Shown here piece after piece: positions 25,749 through 35,189 of a DNA stretch of 45,755 nucleotides; the stretch's first letter is position 1; each line of letters starts with the position of its first letter. A program made the translations under genes and the position numbers. Below the pieces are notes generated by a model. The model saw only the letters and a program-made list of their open reading frames with translations. It ran no database searches and was not told the DNA's origin. The stretch lies in the NCBI GenBank assembly GCA_963966275.1, contig CAWZYQ010000009.1:1-45755 (forward strand). Reading direction: 5' to 3'. This DNA is from UBA10427 sp003500135. Its GTDB lineage: Bacteria; Bacteroidota; Bacteroidia; Cytophagales; Cyclobacteriaceae.

Positions 25749-27518
25749 CTAATCCAACTTAAATTGCAGTAATTTTGATCGGTAGGTGTTAAAAATTCTT
25801 GATTTGGAAACAAAACCGGCATATTGTCCATTTTGAATGACTGGCAGGTTCCAGGCTCCGGTTTTTTCGAACTTACTCATTACCTCGCGCATTGACTCTC
25901 CCACATAAATTTCTGCCGGAGCTTTATGCATAATTGAGGCTATTGTAATCTGATCATACTTGTCACTGTCGAACATAATATCCCGGATATCATCCAGTGT
26001 AATGATGCCTTGAAATTTATTTTCTGAATCAACAACCGGAAAAATATTTCTTTTGGATTTTCTTACCAATTTGATCAAATCCGACATCGTCTTATCAGGC
26101 TCAATCGTCATCAGATCTTTTTCAATGATCTTATTGATCTTAATCTGATCAAGTAATTGCTTATCCTGATCGTGCGGGCTATATTGATTTCGTTCGATAA
26201 GCTTTTTTGTATAAAATGAGTATTTTTCAAAATATGAAGTGGTCATCGTTGATATGGCGGAAACAATCATCAATGGTACAAACAGCGTATATCCACCGGT
26301 TATTTCGGCAATAAGAAATATTCCTGTTAAGGGTGCACTCAATACTCCACTCATAATCCCGCACATGCCTACAAGCGCAAAATTGCTTATGCTTAGTTCA
26401 GGGCCGGCCGGAATATAATTGGCTATTGAAGCGAATAGCGCTCCCAGTATGGCGCCTAAAAATAAGGAAGGAGCGAAAATCCCTCCGCTTCCCCCGGAGC
26501 CAATTGTTAAGGCAGTAGCGACGGGTTTTATCAATAATATGCCAAATAAAAAAGCCCATAGAATAAAGAGGTAGCTATTTTCCAGTGAGAAAAATCCGGT
26601 GTTTAGAAACACTTCATGGGAAGAATTTAGAAGTTGCTTAATCGTGCCGTATCCTTCGCCATAAATGGGTGGGAAAATAAAAACCACGAGAGCGAGCATT
26701 AGGCCGCCGATCGTACCACGAAGCAGGTAATTTTTAACCTTCTTTATCTTATATTCTACGTAATAATTAACCCGGATAAAATATATGGACAATAAGCCAC
26801 TGAAAATGCCTAATAATATGAAATACGGCGTTTCTGCGGCATAGAACGATTCAGTTAACTCAAATGAAAACAGAACGTCACTTCCCGAAAGGGTAAGTGA
26901 AACCAGTGAACCACACACTGCTGCTATCAGCAAAGGTATAAAAGTAGCAAAACTGGCGCCCGCAAGTATCACTTCAGAGCTAAAAATAACCCCACTTATT
27001 GGCGAATTAAATATACCTGAAATAGCACCTGCTGCACCGCACCCGATAAGTATGGTTCGTCGCTTGTAATCGAGGTGCATTACTTTGCCAAAGTTTGATC
27101 CTATAGCCGAACCTGTCACGACGATTGGCGCCTCTAGTCCTACAGAGCCACCAAAGCCGACCGTAAACAAACTGGTAAGCCACCGGCTGTAAGTACGGCT
27201 ACGCAGCATTTTGCTTGATTTTTGTGCAATTGAAAGCAATACATCTGATACACCGTGCCCGAGACGATCCTTCCACCAATACCGTGAAATTAAAACAGTA
27301 AGCAAAATACCAATCAACGGATAAAAGAGTTTTAACCCTTTCATATGTATGCCTTCCTGCAAAAGATGCTGAATGAAGTGGACAGACTCCTTGAGGGAAA
27401 CAGCTGCCAACCCTGCCAAAGTACCTACTATTGCACTGAGTATAAGGGTGAAGTCGTTGTTATTGATGTGCTTGATGCGCCAAACTAAAAATCGATGTAA
27501 CCACCGCGGATTTGACAT
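25749..27518 (-). CDS. ClC-family chloride channel/transporter with CBS domains
   Basis: A 589-residue membrane protein. The ClC core (about 15-430) shows GFGGSVGLEAPIVVTG (carrying the gating Glu in place of the usual GREGP context) and GSGGSGGIFAPSLFLG (the ion-binding GxFxP loop). Two CBS domains follow (about 460-585; MTIEPDKTMSDLIKLV and IMHKAPAEIYVGE), typical of nucleotide-sensing regulation. It moves Cl-, possibly coupled to H+. The open frame extends to 27545, but ATG at 27518 (MSNPRWLHRF) is the likely start. Its 3' end borders the candidate origin. Confidence 0.92.
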   Translation of the reverse strand: MSNPRWLHRFLVWRIKHINNNDFTLILSAIVGTLAGLAAVSLKESVHFIQHLLQEGIHMKGLKLFYPLIGILLTVLISRYWWKDRLGHGVSDVLLSIAQKSSKMLRSRTYSRWLTSLFTVGFGGSVGLEAPIVVTGSAIGSNFGKVMHLDYKRRTILIGCGAAGAISGIFNSPISGVIFSSEVILAGASFATFIPLLIAAVCGSLVSLTLSGSDVLFSFELTESFYAAETPYFILLGIFSGLLSIYFIRVNYYVEYKIKKVKNYLLRGTIGGLMLALVVFIFPPIYGEGYGTIKQLLNSSHEVFLNTGFFSLENSYLFILWAFLFGILLIKPVATALTIGSGGSGGIFAPSLFLGAILGALFASIANYIPAGPELSISNFALVGMCGIMSGVLSAPLTGIFLIAEITGGYTLFVPLMIVSAISTMTTSYFEKYSFYTKKLIERNQYSPHDQDKQLLDQIKINKIIEKDLMTIEPDKTMSDLIKLVRKSKRNIFPVVDSENKFQGIITLDDIRDIMFDSDKYDQITIASIMHKAPAEIYVGESMREVMSKFEKTGAWNLPVIQNGQYAGFVSKSRIFNTYRSKLLQFKLD

Positions 27519-27707
27519 GTGCGCAAATTTACTACAATTGATCAATTATATACTTAATATTGAGCCATTAACGATCACTAATATGTATATGTGGTTAAAA
27601 GGGGCATTTAGGGGAATAAAACGCATGTTTTTAAAGATTAACATTTGTTTAAATTACAGCTATTCATCCTGCTGCATTTTTATTAATTTTCCAACAAATA
27701 ATTTTAT

Positions 27708-28655
27708 ATGACAAACAAGATCTGTAATCTCTTCGATATCCAATATCCTATAATTCAGGCCGGTATGGTATGGTGCAGCGGTTGGGAGTTGGCTTCTGCC
27801 GTAAGCAATGCCGGAGGGCTGGGACTAATAGGCTCAGGGTCTATGTACCCTGAAGTACTTCGTACCCATATTCAGAAATGTAAAAATGCGACCAATAAGC
27901 CTTTTGGTGTTAATGTACCCTTGCTTTATCCTGACATTGATAAACACATGAAGATCATAATTGAAGAAGGGGTTAAAATTGTATTTACCTCGGCAGGGAA
28001 TCCGAAAACCTGGACTAAACATTTACAAGACCACGGTGTAAAAGTAGTTCATGTGGTATCGAATGTGAAGTTTGCCAGAAAATCGGCCGAAGCAGGAGTT
28101 GATGCGGTAGTCGCGGAAGGATTTGAAGCCGGAGGGCACAACGGAAGAGAAGAAACTACCACATTTTGTCTGATCCCTATGGTTAGGGAAGCTATTGAAC
28201 TACCTTTAATTGCTGCAGGCGGAGTCGGTTCCGGACGTGCAATGCTGGGGGCCATGGCTTTGGGAGCTGATGGCGTACAAATTGGGACCAGATTTGCTGC
28301 AAGTATGGAATCTTCAGGTCATGATAATTTTAAAAATTTAATAGTCAACTCCAATGAGGGCGATACCGAACTGGTAATGAAAAACCTCACTCCGGTGCGT
28401 TTGTTGAAAAATTCATTTTATAGCCAGGTAAAAGAAGCTGAACTTAAGGGTGCCACAAAAGAAGCATTGATCAAAATATTGGGTAAAGGGCGTGCTAAAA
28501 AGGGCATGTTCGAAGGTAACCTCGACGATGGTGAACTAGAGATAGGTCAGATATCGGCTCAGATAAAGGAGATCAAACCCGCCGGTGAAATTCTGAACGA
28601 AATATGGCGCGAATACGTGAATACCAAAGAAGCACTTTGTAATAGTACGATATGA
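27708..28655 (+). CDS. Nitronate monooxygenase family flavoprotein (2-nitropropane dioxygenase/FabK-like)
   Basis: A 315-residue TIM-barrel FMN protein. The N-terminal PIIQAGMVWCSGWELASAVSNAGGLGLIG, the catalytic-His motif EGFEAGGHNG and the FMN-phosphate site AAGGVGSGRAMLGAMALGADGVQIGTRF are all present. The family includes nitronate monooxygenases, FabK enoyl-ACP reductases and uncharacterised oxidoreductases. The AGGHNG motif favours nitronate monooxygenase. It is translationally coupled (ATGA overlap) to a small VOC gene. Confidence 0.85.
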   Translation: MTNKICNLFDIQYPIIQAGMVWCSGWELASAVSNAGGLGLIGSGSMYPEVLRTHIQKCKNATNKPFGVNVPLLYPDIDKHMKIIIEEGVKIVFTSAGNPKTWTKHLQDHGVKVVHVVSNVKFARKSAEAGVDAVVAEGFEAGGHNGREETTTFCLIPMVREAIELPLIAAGGVGSGRAMLGAMALGADGVQIGTRFAASMESSGHDNFKNLIVNSNEGDTELVMKNLTPVRLLKNSFYSQVKEAELKGATKEALIKILGKGRAKKGMFEGNLDDGELEIGQISAQIKEIKPAGEILNEIWREYVNTKEALCNSTI

Positions 28656-29035
28656 TGCAACTCAAAGAAAGTTGTTTGTATGTAAATGATCTCGCTCAAA
28701 TCAGGCACTTCTATCACGACATACTAGAGTTACCCGTATTTAGTGAAGTGGTTGGTCGCCACGTATTTTTCCGGGCAGGAAGCGTAGTATTTCTTTGTTT
28801 TAACCCCGAAATGACAAAAAACGAAACTACCCTGCCCCCACATCATGCTAACGGTAAACAGCATGTCGCTTTTGAAGTACCGGTAGAGGAATACGATAAC
28901 TGGAAGGAGAAAATCAAAAAGGCAGATGTAAAAATCACCTATGAACACAAATGGCGCGAGGGGATGTTTTCTTTTTATTTCAATGATCCTGAAGAAAATG
29001 TGGTAGAAATTGTAATGGAAGGATTATGGGGATAA
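28652..29035 (+). CDS. VOC-family (glyoxalase fold) small protein
   Basis: A 127-residue single-domain VOC protein. It has the paired beta-alpha-beta-beta-beta pattern: ESCLYVNDLAQIRHFYHDILELPVF, HVAFEVP and a final FYFNDPEENVVEIV. Metal ligands are probably His/Glu at HVAFEV and the terminal EIV. It overlaps the flavoprotein gene by four bases, so the two may act in one pathway; the substrate is unknown. Its last 61 bases overlap the 3' end of the convergent gene on the other strand. Confidence 0.85.
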   Translation: MMQLKESCLYVNDLAQIRHFYHDILELPVFSEVVGRHVFFRAGSVVFLCFNPEMTKNETTLPPHHANGKQHVAFEVPVEEYDNWKEKIKKADVKITYEHKWREGMFSFYFNDPEENVVEIVMEGLWG

Positions 29036-29670
29036 TCACTTTTTAAATCATTAAAATACCTGTTGAAATGACTGGCGCTGCCTTCGTTAATAAATCTTTC
29101 CTCAGTAACGAATACATGGAAAAAACGTGCAAAATCTACACCGTAGGGGTAGTTTTGATAGTATAAGTAGTTTTCACCAGCATCAAACGGTTCTTTTAAA
29201 TACGATACATACCTGGCGGTGTATTGAAGTAGAGGCACAGTATATTCGTAAAAATTGTTGGGTATTTCCTCTTTATCTTCCCGGAAGCCTTCACTAACCC
29301 TGTCAAGGTTATAAAACTCTATTGCCGGTAAAACTGTGTACTTTTCTGCCAATTGAATTTCGATGTAATCCTTTTTGCTTTCTTTCCATTGTTCGACGGA
29401 TATTGAATACTTCTCGTACCCTATATGTGAAAAAGTAAGGCTATCCGAAAGTTCGGCCAACAGTACAAACTCTCCGGTCAGGTTCGTTACGGAAGCAATA
29501 TGACCGTCTTTGATGATATGAACATTGGATATAGGCTCCAGAGTAACTGCATCCAGTACTTTTCCGTACAACCGAAAATCGGGATTATACTGAGCCGTAA
29601 TTGTGGTATTAGCAACAAATATTTGTACAATTACGGTATTAATGAATATTTTTAGTTTTCTATTCATCAT
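28975..29670 (-). CDS. Exported protein with carboxypeptidase-regulatory-like (CarboxypepD_reg) domain
   Basis: A 231-residue protein with a signal peptide (cleavage near TITAQ). Residues about 30-115 form a beta-sandwich of the CarboxypepD_reg type common at the N termini of Bacteroidota outer-membrane proteins: YGKVLDAVTLEPISNVHIIKDG, TNLTGEF and SDSLTFSHIGYEK. The C-terminal half has no recognised domain. Normally such domains precede a TonB-dependent barrel; here the protein ends after a short tail, so it is a free-standing form. The last 61 bases overlap the VOC gene. The function is unknown. Confidence 0.75.
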   Translation of the reverse strand: MMNRKLKIFINTVIVQIFVANTTITAQYNPDFRLYGKVLDAVTLEPISNVHIIKDGHIASVTNLTGEFVLLAELSDSLTFSHIGYEKYSISVEQWKESKKDYIEIQLAEKYTVLPAIEFYNLDRVSEGFREDKEEIPNNFYEYTVPLLQYTARYVSYLKEPFDAGENYLYYQNYPYGVDFARFFHVFVTEERFINEGSASHFNRYFNDLKSDYPHNPSITISTTFSSGSLK

Positions 29671-29720
29671 CTACAATAAGTATACGTAGATTTAAGAAAT
29701 AAGCTGTTATAGCGTTAAAA

Positions 29721-30269
29721 ATGAATAAACGACAGATTGTACAAAAAACCATAGGTATAGTAATTCTTGTAGGGATTGTTTTGCTCATTGGGTTTGCAGC
29801 ATTGCGCATGTATACCAAATCTTTTAGCCCGGAAGCCATTTCCACCTATCAGAATGAAAACATTTCTATTGAAGTGAAATATTGCCAGCCCCATAAAAAA
29901 GGAAGGGTAATATTTGGAAATCTGGTTTCTTATGGAGAAATCTGGAGAACAGGAGCGAACGAAGCCACTGTGGTCAAATTCAGTGACGATGTACTAATAA
30001 ATGACAAAGTACTAAATGCCGGCAAATACAGCCTGTTCACCATACCCGATAAAAACAATTGGACCGTGATATTCAATGAACAGACAGGGCAATGGGGCAC
30101 AATGTATAAAGAAAAAAGAGATATACTTCGGGTAGATGTATCCCCCGAACATAGCAAAGAAGTTCAGGAAGTTTTTACCATTGATCTGACAGGAGAGGAT
30201 CAAAATGTGACCATGACGCTACATTGGGATAAAACCCGCGTTTCCATTCCTATCGAGGTACTGCAATAG
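29721..30269 (+). CDS. DUF2911 protein with N-terminal membrane anchor
   Basis: A 182-residue protein. Residues about 9-29 form one hydrophobic segment. The rest matches DUF2911, seen in FGNLVSYGEIWRTGANEATVVKFSDDVLINDKVLNAGKYSLFTIP and NWTVIFNEQTGQWGT. DUF2911 proteins are exported Bacteroidota proteins of unknown role. The gene is divergent from the CarboxypepD_reg protein gene (50-base gap). Confidence 0.85.
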   Translation: MNKRQIVQKTIGIVILVGIVLLIGFAALRMYTKSFSPEAISTYQNENISIEVKYCQPHKKGRVIFGNLVSYGEIWRTGANEATVVKFSDDVLINDKVLNAGKYSLFTIPDKNNWTVIFNEQTGQWGTMYKEKRDILRVDVSPEHSKEVQEVFTIDLTGEDQNVTMTLHWDKTRVSIPIEVLQ

Positions 30270-30364
30270 TTTCCGGAAATTAACTATTGAAGACTTACCA
30301 GGTATCGAATCAACTTTATTGGTAAATCAGACCCAATAGAACCATTGGCCTGCATTTTTTCGAA

Positions 30365-31384
30365 TCAGCCCGGAAATCTGCGTTCAACTACTTCAATAAA
30401 TTCACCCACTTCTTCGCTGCCCTCATCCCAGTTTTTTCCTTCAATGCAGTTAACCCTCACAAAATTGATCGCCTCCTGCCGGTTTTGACAACTGTCAAGC
30501 ATGTTGATTGTAGAATCAAAAGCCTCTTCGTCATTATCAAATAGTTCTCTGACAAACATAAATCTTTGATTGATAGAAATATTACGCTTGAGAGAGCTTA
30601 CAGTTGATTTTTTCAACTTATCGTTTATAGAGTCAGGTTTTTCCTTTTCCCCTGCGAATTTTTCATGCACGCTTTTTTGTACATAAGGTTCATCGTCATC
30701 GTCAAATTCCCTCTCTTTATCATCACTTTCCTCGGGGGTGCTTTCCGCACTTTCATAATAAATACTTTCCTGTGACAGAGGCACACTTTTGCTGAATTCT
30801 TTTAAAAAAGGCTCAAATTCTTCGGGAGCCCCCTGACTGGATTCACAAACTTCATTAAATACCCGAAATGCATCTTCAGTAAACAATACATCCACCCCGT
30901 CATTTTCCAGTCTGTTTACATATGAGTCGATCAGGTGACGGTTTACTTTTATATATCGACTCATTTCTTTTAAAAATGATAAATGAATCCTACTATTTTC
31001 AGCGTCGTTGATTTGCCTTATATAATACTCATATGGAGAGAATATCAATAAAATGGCTTCGGTAACAGCTTTCTCCAGAATAGGTTGAAGATCGGAACGG
31101 CTAATTGCAATGTGATTAGAAAGAACATTCATCAGTTTACCCAATACCTTTTGCACTTCAGGTGAATCATAATCAAAATATGGGCTTTTTATTTTATCCA
31201 CCTCTTTTTGCCACTGCAGAAATACGGTTCGCACCATAAACAGGTTCACCTGCTTTACAGGAGTCATTTCCAAAAGCTCCTTTCCATTCACTTTATCCCG
31301 ATTGGCAAAAAAATCATTACATACGACTTCAGCATACTTTTGGCTGTAACGTTGTATTTCCTGAAAGTTTATATTGCTTTCCAT
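30365..31384 (-). CDS. Conserved Bacteroidota hypothetical protein with acidic linker
   Basis: A 339-residue protein with no signal peptide. The N-terminal half (1-200) is helical. An acidic low-complexity linker (about 209-260, rich in Glu/Asp/Ser) follows. A short C-terminal helical domain (about 275-338) has SINQRFMFVRELFDNDEEAFDSTINML and NWDEGSEEVGEFIEVVERRF. This end resembles the conserved C-terminal tail of several Bacteroidota hypothetical proteins. I cannot assign a function. It is transcribed divergently from tdk with about 165 bases between. Confidence 0.7.
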   Translation of the reverse strand: MESNINFQEIQRYSQKYAEVVCNDFFANRDKVNGKELLEMTPVKQVNLFMVRTVFLQWQKEVDKIKSPYFDYDSPEVQKVLGKLMNVLSNHIAISRSDLQPILEKAVTEAILLIFSPYEYYIRQINDAENSRIHLSFLKEMSRYIKVNRHLIDSYVNRLENDGVDVLFTEDAFRVFNEVCESSQGAPEEFEPFLKEFSKSVPLSQESIYYESAESTPEESDDKEREFDDDDEPYVQKSVHEKFAGEKEKPDSINDKLKKSTVSSLKRNISINQRFMFVRELFDNDEEAFDSTINMLDSCQNRQEAINFVRVNCIEGKNWDEGSEEVGEFIEVVERRFPG

Positions 31385-31550
31385 TTGGTTATTTGCAGGT
31401 TAATTGTTGACCCAAACTTACTACAAGCCTGGAACATTATCATCAAAAATACTCCCTAAATGGTACGGACTGACAGATAAAATAGTTTTGGACATCATTT
31501 GTAAATGAAATGCTGTATAATTGCACTTAAACAAGTTTTTTAGCCAATAT

Positions 31551-32150
31551 ATGTTTATTGAGCCACAGGTAGGAGATAATTGAGAAGAAAGACAAGAAGG
31601 CCGGGGATGGATAGAGGTAATCTGCGGATCAATGTTTTCGGGAAAAACCGAGGAATTGATAAGAAGATTGAACAGGGCCCGAATAGCACGACAAAAAGTT
31701 GAGATTTTTAAACCTGCCATCGACAAGAGATATAGTGAAGAAGAAGTGGTTTCACACAATGCAAATGCCATAAGGTCCACATCAGTGCAGTTTGCGCAAG
31801 ATATATTACTTCTTTCAGGTGATTGTCATGTTGTGGGAATTGACGAGGCCCAGTTTATGGATAAAAGCATTGTAGAGATTACCAATAAGCTGGCCAACTC
31901 CGGGAAAAGAATTATTATAGCCGGGCTGGACATGGACTATCTGGGCAAACCTTTCTCTCCTATGAGCGAATTGATCAGCATTGCCGAATATGTGACCAAA
32001 ACTCATGCAATTTGCATGAAATGTGGAGCTGTGGCGTCCTACAGCTACCGCATATCAGGAGAAAAAGGTCAGGTGGTACTCGGTGAAACGGATCGTTACG
32101 AAGCCAGATGCCGCAAATGCTTTTTTGAAAACTTCGGTAAATCACAATGA
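31551..32150 (+). pseudogene. tdk: Thymidine kinase gene with in-frame TGA at codon 11
   Basis: The frame from ATG 31551 begins like other Bacteroidota thymidine kinases (MFIEPQ...) and continues into GWIEVICGSMFSGKTEEL (P-loop), GIDEAQFMD and zinc-binding Cys pairs (CMKCG, CRKC). Codon 11 is TGA (31581-31583). Between it and the P-loop Met at 31632 there is no ATG, GTG or TTG in frame. Starting at 31632 would remove the first beta strand and the Gly-Ser of GSMFSGKT. So unless TGA is read through or the base is wrong, thymidine salvage by this enzyme is lost. The remainder looks conserved, which points to recent inactivation. porZ overlaps its stop by four bases. Confidence 0.75.
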
Positions 32151-34438
32151 GAAAATTATTCTTTATTTATTGTTTTTTGTCCGGGTTTCTTTTTTCGATA
32201 AATAAAGTCGATGCCCAAAACCTTATGCCTGTTGGAGAGTGGCAATCTCATTTTAATTACCTCAGCGGCGTTGAAGTTGAAGAGGCGGATAATAAGGTGT
32301 TTTTTGCCTCTGAAAATGGCTTTTTTTACCTCGATAAGGAAGATAATTCTTACCGTTACCTCTCGACAAATAGTGGATTGAGTGATTTTAAGATCACCAG
32401 TATGGTTGCCCTTCCGGACAATTCGGGGGTGATCATTGGCTATGATAATGCCAATCTGGACATTTTACAAGAAAACACAATTTCTAACTACAGCAGATTA
32501 AAAGATGAAATAAACCGCGAGGACAAAAGGATATATCATCTGTTGCCGGTCAACAATCTGTTGTATATCTCTACAGGTTTTGGGGTGGTGGTGTTAAACC
32601 TTGACAATTTTCTGATAGAGGAAAACTACTTTAATGTGGGTCCGGAAGGGAGCCGGATACAGGCATTTGGGGCGACTGTATTTCGGGACTCCGTATGGTT
32701 GGCTACCCAAAAGGGCATATTGGCCGCATCACTGGACCCTTCAGTAAACCGGCAGGATTTTACTAACTGGTATCTGTTTACTATTCAGGACGGCATTATT
32801 TCCAATACGCCTTTTATTGATATCGCAACCTTTAACAATCGTATTTATACCGTTGCCTCAAATGGTGATATCTATGAATACGATCAATTTTGGTCGCAAA
32901 CTACTTTTAAAGCCACGGAGCCTGTTCAAAACATAAGTGTAAGTGGCAATGAGCTTTTTATGGGTTTCGAAGGAGGGTTTGGCACATATGATGGTACAAA
33001 TTTTAGCACTAATACCAATGGGTTTTTTGATGTCTCGGATGTTTCTTCAATTGGAAATAAGACCTGGGTAGCCGATAACGAAGCTGGTTTAATTGAAATT
33101 GATGCCCAAACCCTCTTCCGGTCTCCCGAAAGCTTACCTCTCACAACTCCATTCAATCTGGTATATTCTGAAGGTACCATGCACGCTTTAGCCGGTGGAT
33201 TTTCGAGGAACGGAACGTCGTTCAGTATATTAACAGGCTTAAGTAGATATGAAGACAGAATATGGTCGACATTTAGTGAAAACCCGCTACCCCAATTTAT
33301 ACCGGTAGATCAATCCGCTGATTGGGTTGACGCAGAAGTAATTGGCGACTTAACTATAGTAGCATCTTTTCAATCCGGGCTGCACATAATTGATATTGAT
33401 AATAATTCATCTACATTGGATGCCGGTTCTACCGGAACATCTTTGCAGTACTCGCAGGAAGAACCATTAAAGACAAAAATAAGTGCGTTAGACAAAGATG
33501 GCAACGGTCAGATTTGGCTTGCGAATTTTGACAGCTCGGTTCCGCTACATAAATGGGATGGCCGTGAAGAGTGGCAAGGTTTTAATCTCATTACGAGTGG
33601 CAGCAGATATCTAATAGATGTCCGAACTTCACCCTTTAATAATGTTTGGTTGAAACTAAGCGACAGAAGTGGCGGTGGCTTACTCGCTTTTGATCCTGAA
33701 AACCTGGTCGAAAGAAGAGTTTCAACACAGGATGATAATGGCGCTTTGCCGAGTAACTTCATAACAGATTATCAGTTTGACCTGGATGGCATACTTTGGA
33801 TCACAACGGATGAAGGTGTGGTTTATCTCGACGATCCTACCAGGGCGCTTGATCAAAATAGCGACGGATTGTTTTTTGCCCTGGAGGCCATCATTCCTGT
33901 TTTTGAAGGGCAATTTTTATTTCGGAATACAAGAGTGAACTGTATTGCTATTGATGGCGGTAACCGCAAATGGATGGGCACAGAAAACGGCGCTTGGCTA
34001 TTTGATGAAGATATGAACGAGTTGGTAGATCATTATACCACGGAAAACAGCCCCTTGCCCGATAATAATGTTCTTGACATTGAAGTGAATAACCAAAGCG
34101 GTGAAGTATTCTTTTCAACTGAAAAGGGTGTGGTATCTTTTCAGTCTGATGCCATTGAAGAAGAGGATATTCTGGATGAGCTTAAAATATATCCTAATCC
34201 GGTACGACCTGGATATACAGGACTGATCACCATTGACGGTTTAATACGCGATGCGCTTATCAAAATCACGGATATTTCCGGAAACCTTGTTTATGAAACC
34301 TATAGCAATGGGGGCCGAGCCACCTGGAATGGAAAAACAGCAAATGGTCAGCAGGTAGGTAATGGCATTTATTTAGTGCTGGTAGCTACCAATGATGGCA
34401 GTCAGAAAATAGCTGGTAAAATCGCTATTGTTAATTAA
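32147..34438 (+). CDS. porZ: PorZ-like beta-propeller protein with T9SS C-terminal signal
   Basis: A 763-residue exported protein. A signal peptide (to about residue 23, VDAQ) precedes beta-propeller repeats starting PVGEWQSHFNYLSGVEVEE, which match the PorZ beta-propeller-like N terminus. Two-component-regulator-type propeller blades recur, for example IWLANFD, ILWITTDEGVV and RKWMGTENGAWLFDE. The last 80 residues form a type A T9SS sorting domain (LKIYPNPVRPG...GNGIYLVLVATNDG). PorZ sits on the surface and helps attach A-LPS to type IX cargo. The gene order tdk-porZ-recO fits Bacteroidota synteny. Confidence 0.8.
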   Translation: MRKLFFIYCFLSGFLFSINKVDAQNLMPVGEWQSHFNYLSGVEVEEADNKVFFASENGFFYLDKEDNSYRYLSTNSGLSDFKITSMVALPDNSGVIIGYDNANLDILQENTISNYSRLKDEINREDKRIYHLLPVNNLLYISTGFGVVVLNLDNFLIEENYFNVGPEGSRIQAFGATVFRDSVWLATQKGILAASLDPSVNRQDFTNWYLFTIQDGIISNTPFIDIATFNNRIYTVASNGDIYEYDQFWSQTTFKATEPVQNISVSGNELFMGFEGGFGTYDGTNFSTNTNGFFDVSDVSSIGNKTWVADNEAGLIEIDAQTLFRSPESLPLTTPFNLVYSEGTMHALAGGFSRNGTSFSILTGLSRYEDRIWSTFSENPLPQFIPVDQSADWVDAEVIGDLTIVASFQSGLHIIDIDNNSSTLDAGSTGTSLQYSQEEPLKTKISALDKDGNGQIWLANFDSSVPLHKWDGREEWQGFNLITSGSRYLIDVRTSPFNNVWLKLSDRSGGGLLAFDPENLVERRVSTQDDNGALPSNFITDYQFDLDGILWITTDEGVVYLDDPTRALDQNSDGLFFALEAIIPVFEGQFLFRNTRVNCIAIDGGNRKWMGTENGAWLFDEDMNELVDHYTTENSPLPDNNVLDIEVNNQSGEVFFSTEKGVVSFQSDAIEEEDILDELKIYPNPVRPGYTGLITIDGLIRDALIKITDISGNLVYETYSNGGRATWNGKTANGQQVGNGIYLVLVATNDGSQKIAGKIAIVN

Positions 34439-34439
34439 T

Positions 34440-35129
34440 ATGCTGTACAAAACCCGCGCCATTTCGCTGAGTTATATTAAATACAAAGAAAGCTCAATCA
34501 TTGCACGATTGTACACCGAGCGCTTCGGCCTTCAATCATATGTGGTTAATGGGGTACGCAGTGCCAAAGGAAAATTAAAAATAGCCCTGTTTCAACCACT
34601 TACACTACTCGATCTAGTGGTTTATCATCGTGATAAAAAAGACCTACACCGCATATCGGAAATGAAATGCAGTGAGGTGTTTCATTCTCTTCCTTTTGAA
34701 ACCAGAAAAGCGAGTATTGCCATTTTCATTACTGAAGTGTTGAACAAAATATTAAAGGAAGAAAGTGAAAATGAAGACCTGTTCTCCTACCTGCACGACT
34801 CTGTGTTGATTCTCGACCACCTCGAAAAGGGTGAGGTTAATTTTCATTTGCAATTTTTATTCGGGTTGGCCAAATACCTGGGAATTGCGCCCGGAAATGT
34901 GGATACAATGATTAACCAAATAGCCGTATACGACGATTTAAGCAAAACAGATTACTCAGTGATCCAACAGGTTTTGGAAAGTAAGTATGGCGATGTCTTA
35001 CCGGGTATCAACCACAATCACCGCAATCAGGTCCTCAAGCACATTTTGGCATTTTATGGCCATCATTTTGACCATATGCATTATAGTGACTTCAAATCGC
35101 TGCCTGTATTGCGGGCGGTTCTTTCTTGA
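34440..35129 (+). CDS. recO: DNA repair protein RecO
   Basis: A 229-residue protein with an N-terminal OB fold (KTRAISLSYIKYKESSIIARLYTERFGLQSYVVNGVRSAKGK) followed by a helical domain. RecO loads RecA onto single-stranded DNA with RecR. ATG at 34440 begins two bases after the porZ stop and gives the family N terminus; an upstream TTG at 34428 is unlikely. A bidirectional terminator follows. Confidence 0.9.
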   Translation: MLYKTRAISLSYIKYKESSIIARLYTERFGLQSYVVNGVRSAKGKLKIALFQPLTLLDLVVYHRDKKDLHRISEMKCSEVFHSLPFETRKASIAIFITEVLNKILKEESENEDLFSYLHDSVLILDHLEKGEVNFHLQFLFGLAKYLGIAPGNVDTMINQIAVYDDLSKTDYSVIQQVLESKYGDVLPGINHNHRNQVLKHILAFYGHHFDHMHYSDFKSLPVLRAVLS

Positions 35130-35137
35130 TATGTATT

Positions 35138-35163
35138 AAAAAAGGGACACGAGGCCCCTTTTT
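35138..35163. terminator. Bidirectional terminator between recO and atpC
   Basis: AAAAAGGG pairs with CCCTTTTT across a short loop, with T-runs on both strands, between the two convergent stops. Confidence 0.75.
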
Positions 35164-35189
35164 ATATTCAATACAATAATTTTTTTGAT

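Noticed and set aside
27630..27660. Third GTTAA-like pair upstream of the nitronate monooxygenase-like gene
   Set aside because: The half-sites are 11 bp apart with several mismatches, so it was not counted as a member of the degP/kinase operator set.
31500..31530. TATAATTG as a promoter for tdk
   Set aside because: One mismatch to TAnnTTTG and no well-spaced -33 element.
31551..32150. TGA recoding as a sense codon
   Set aside because: Several intact genes here (for example recO and the aldehyde dehydrogenase) stop at TGA, so a changed code is unlikely; readthrough at this one site remains open.
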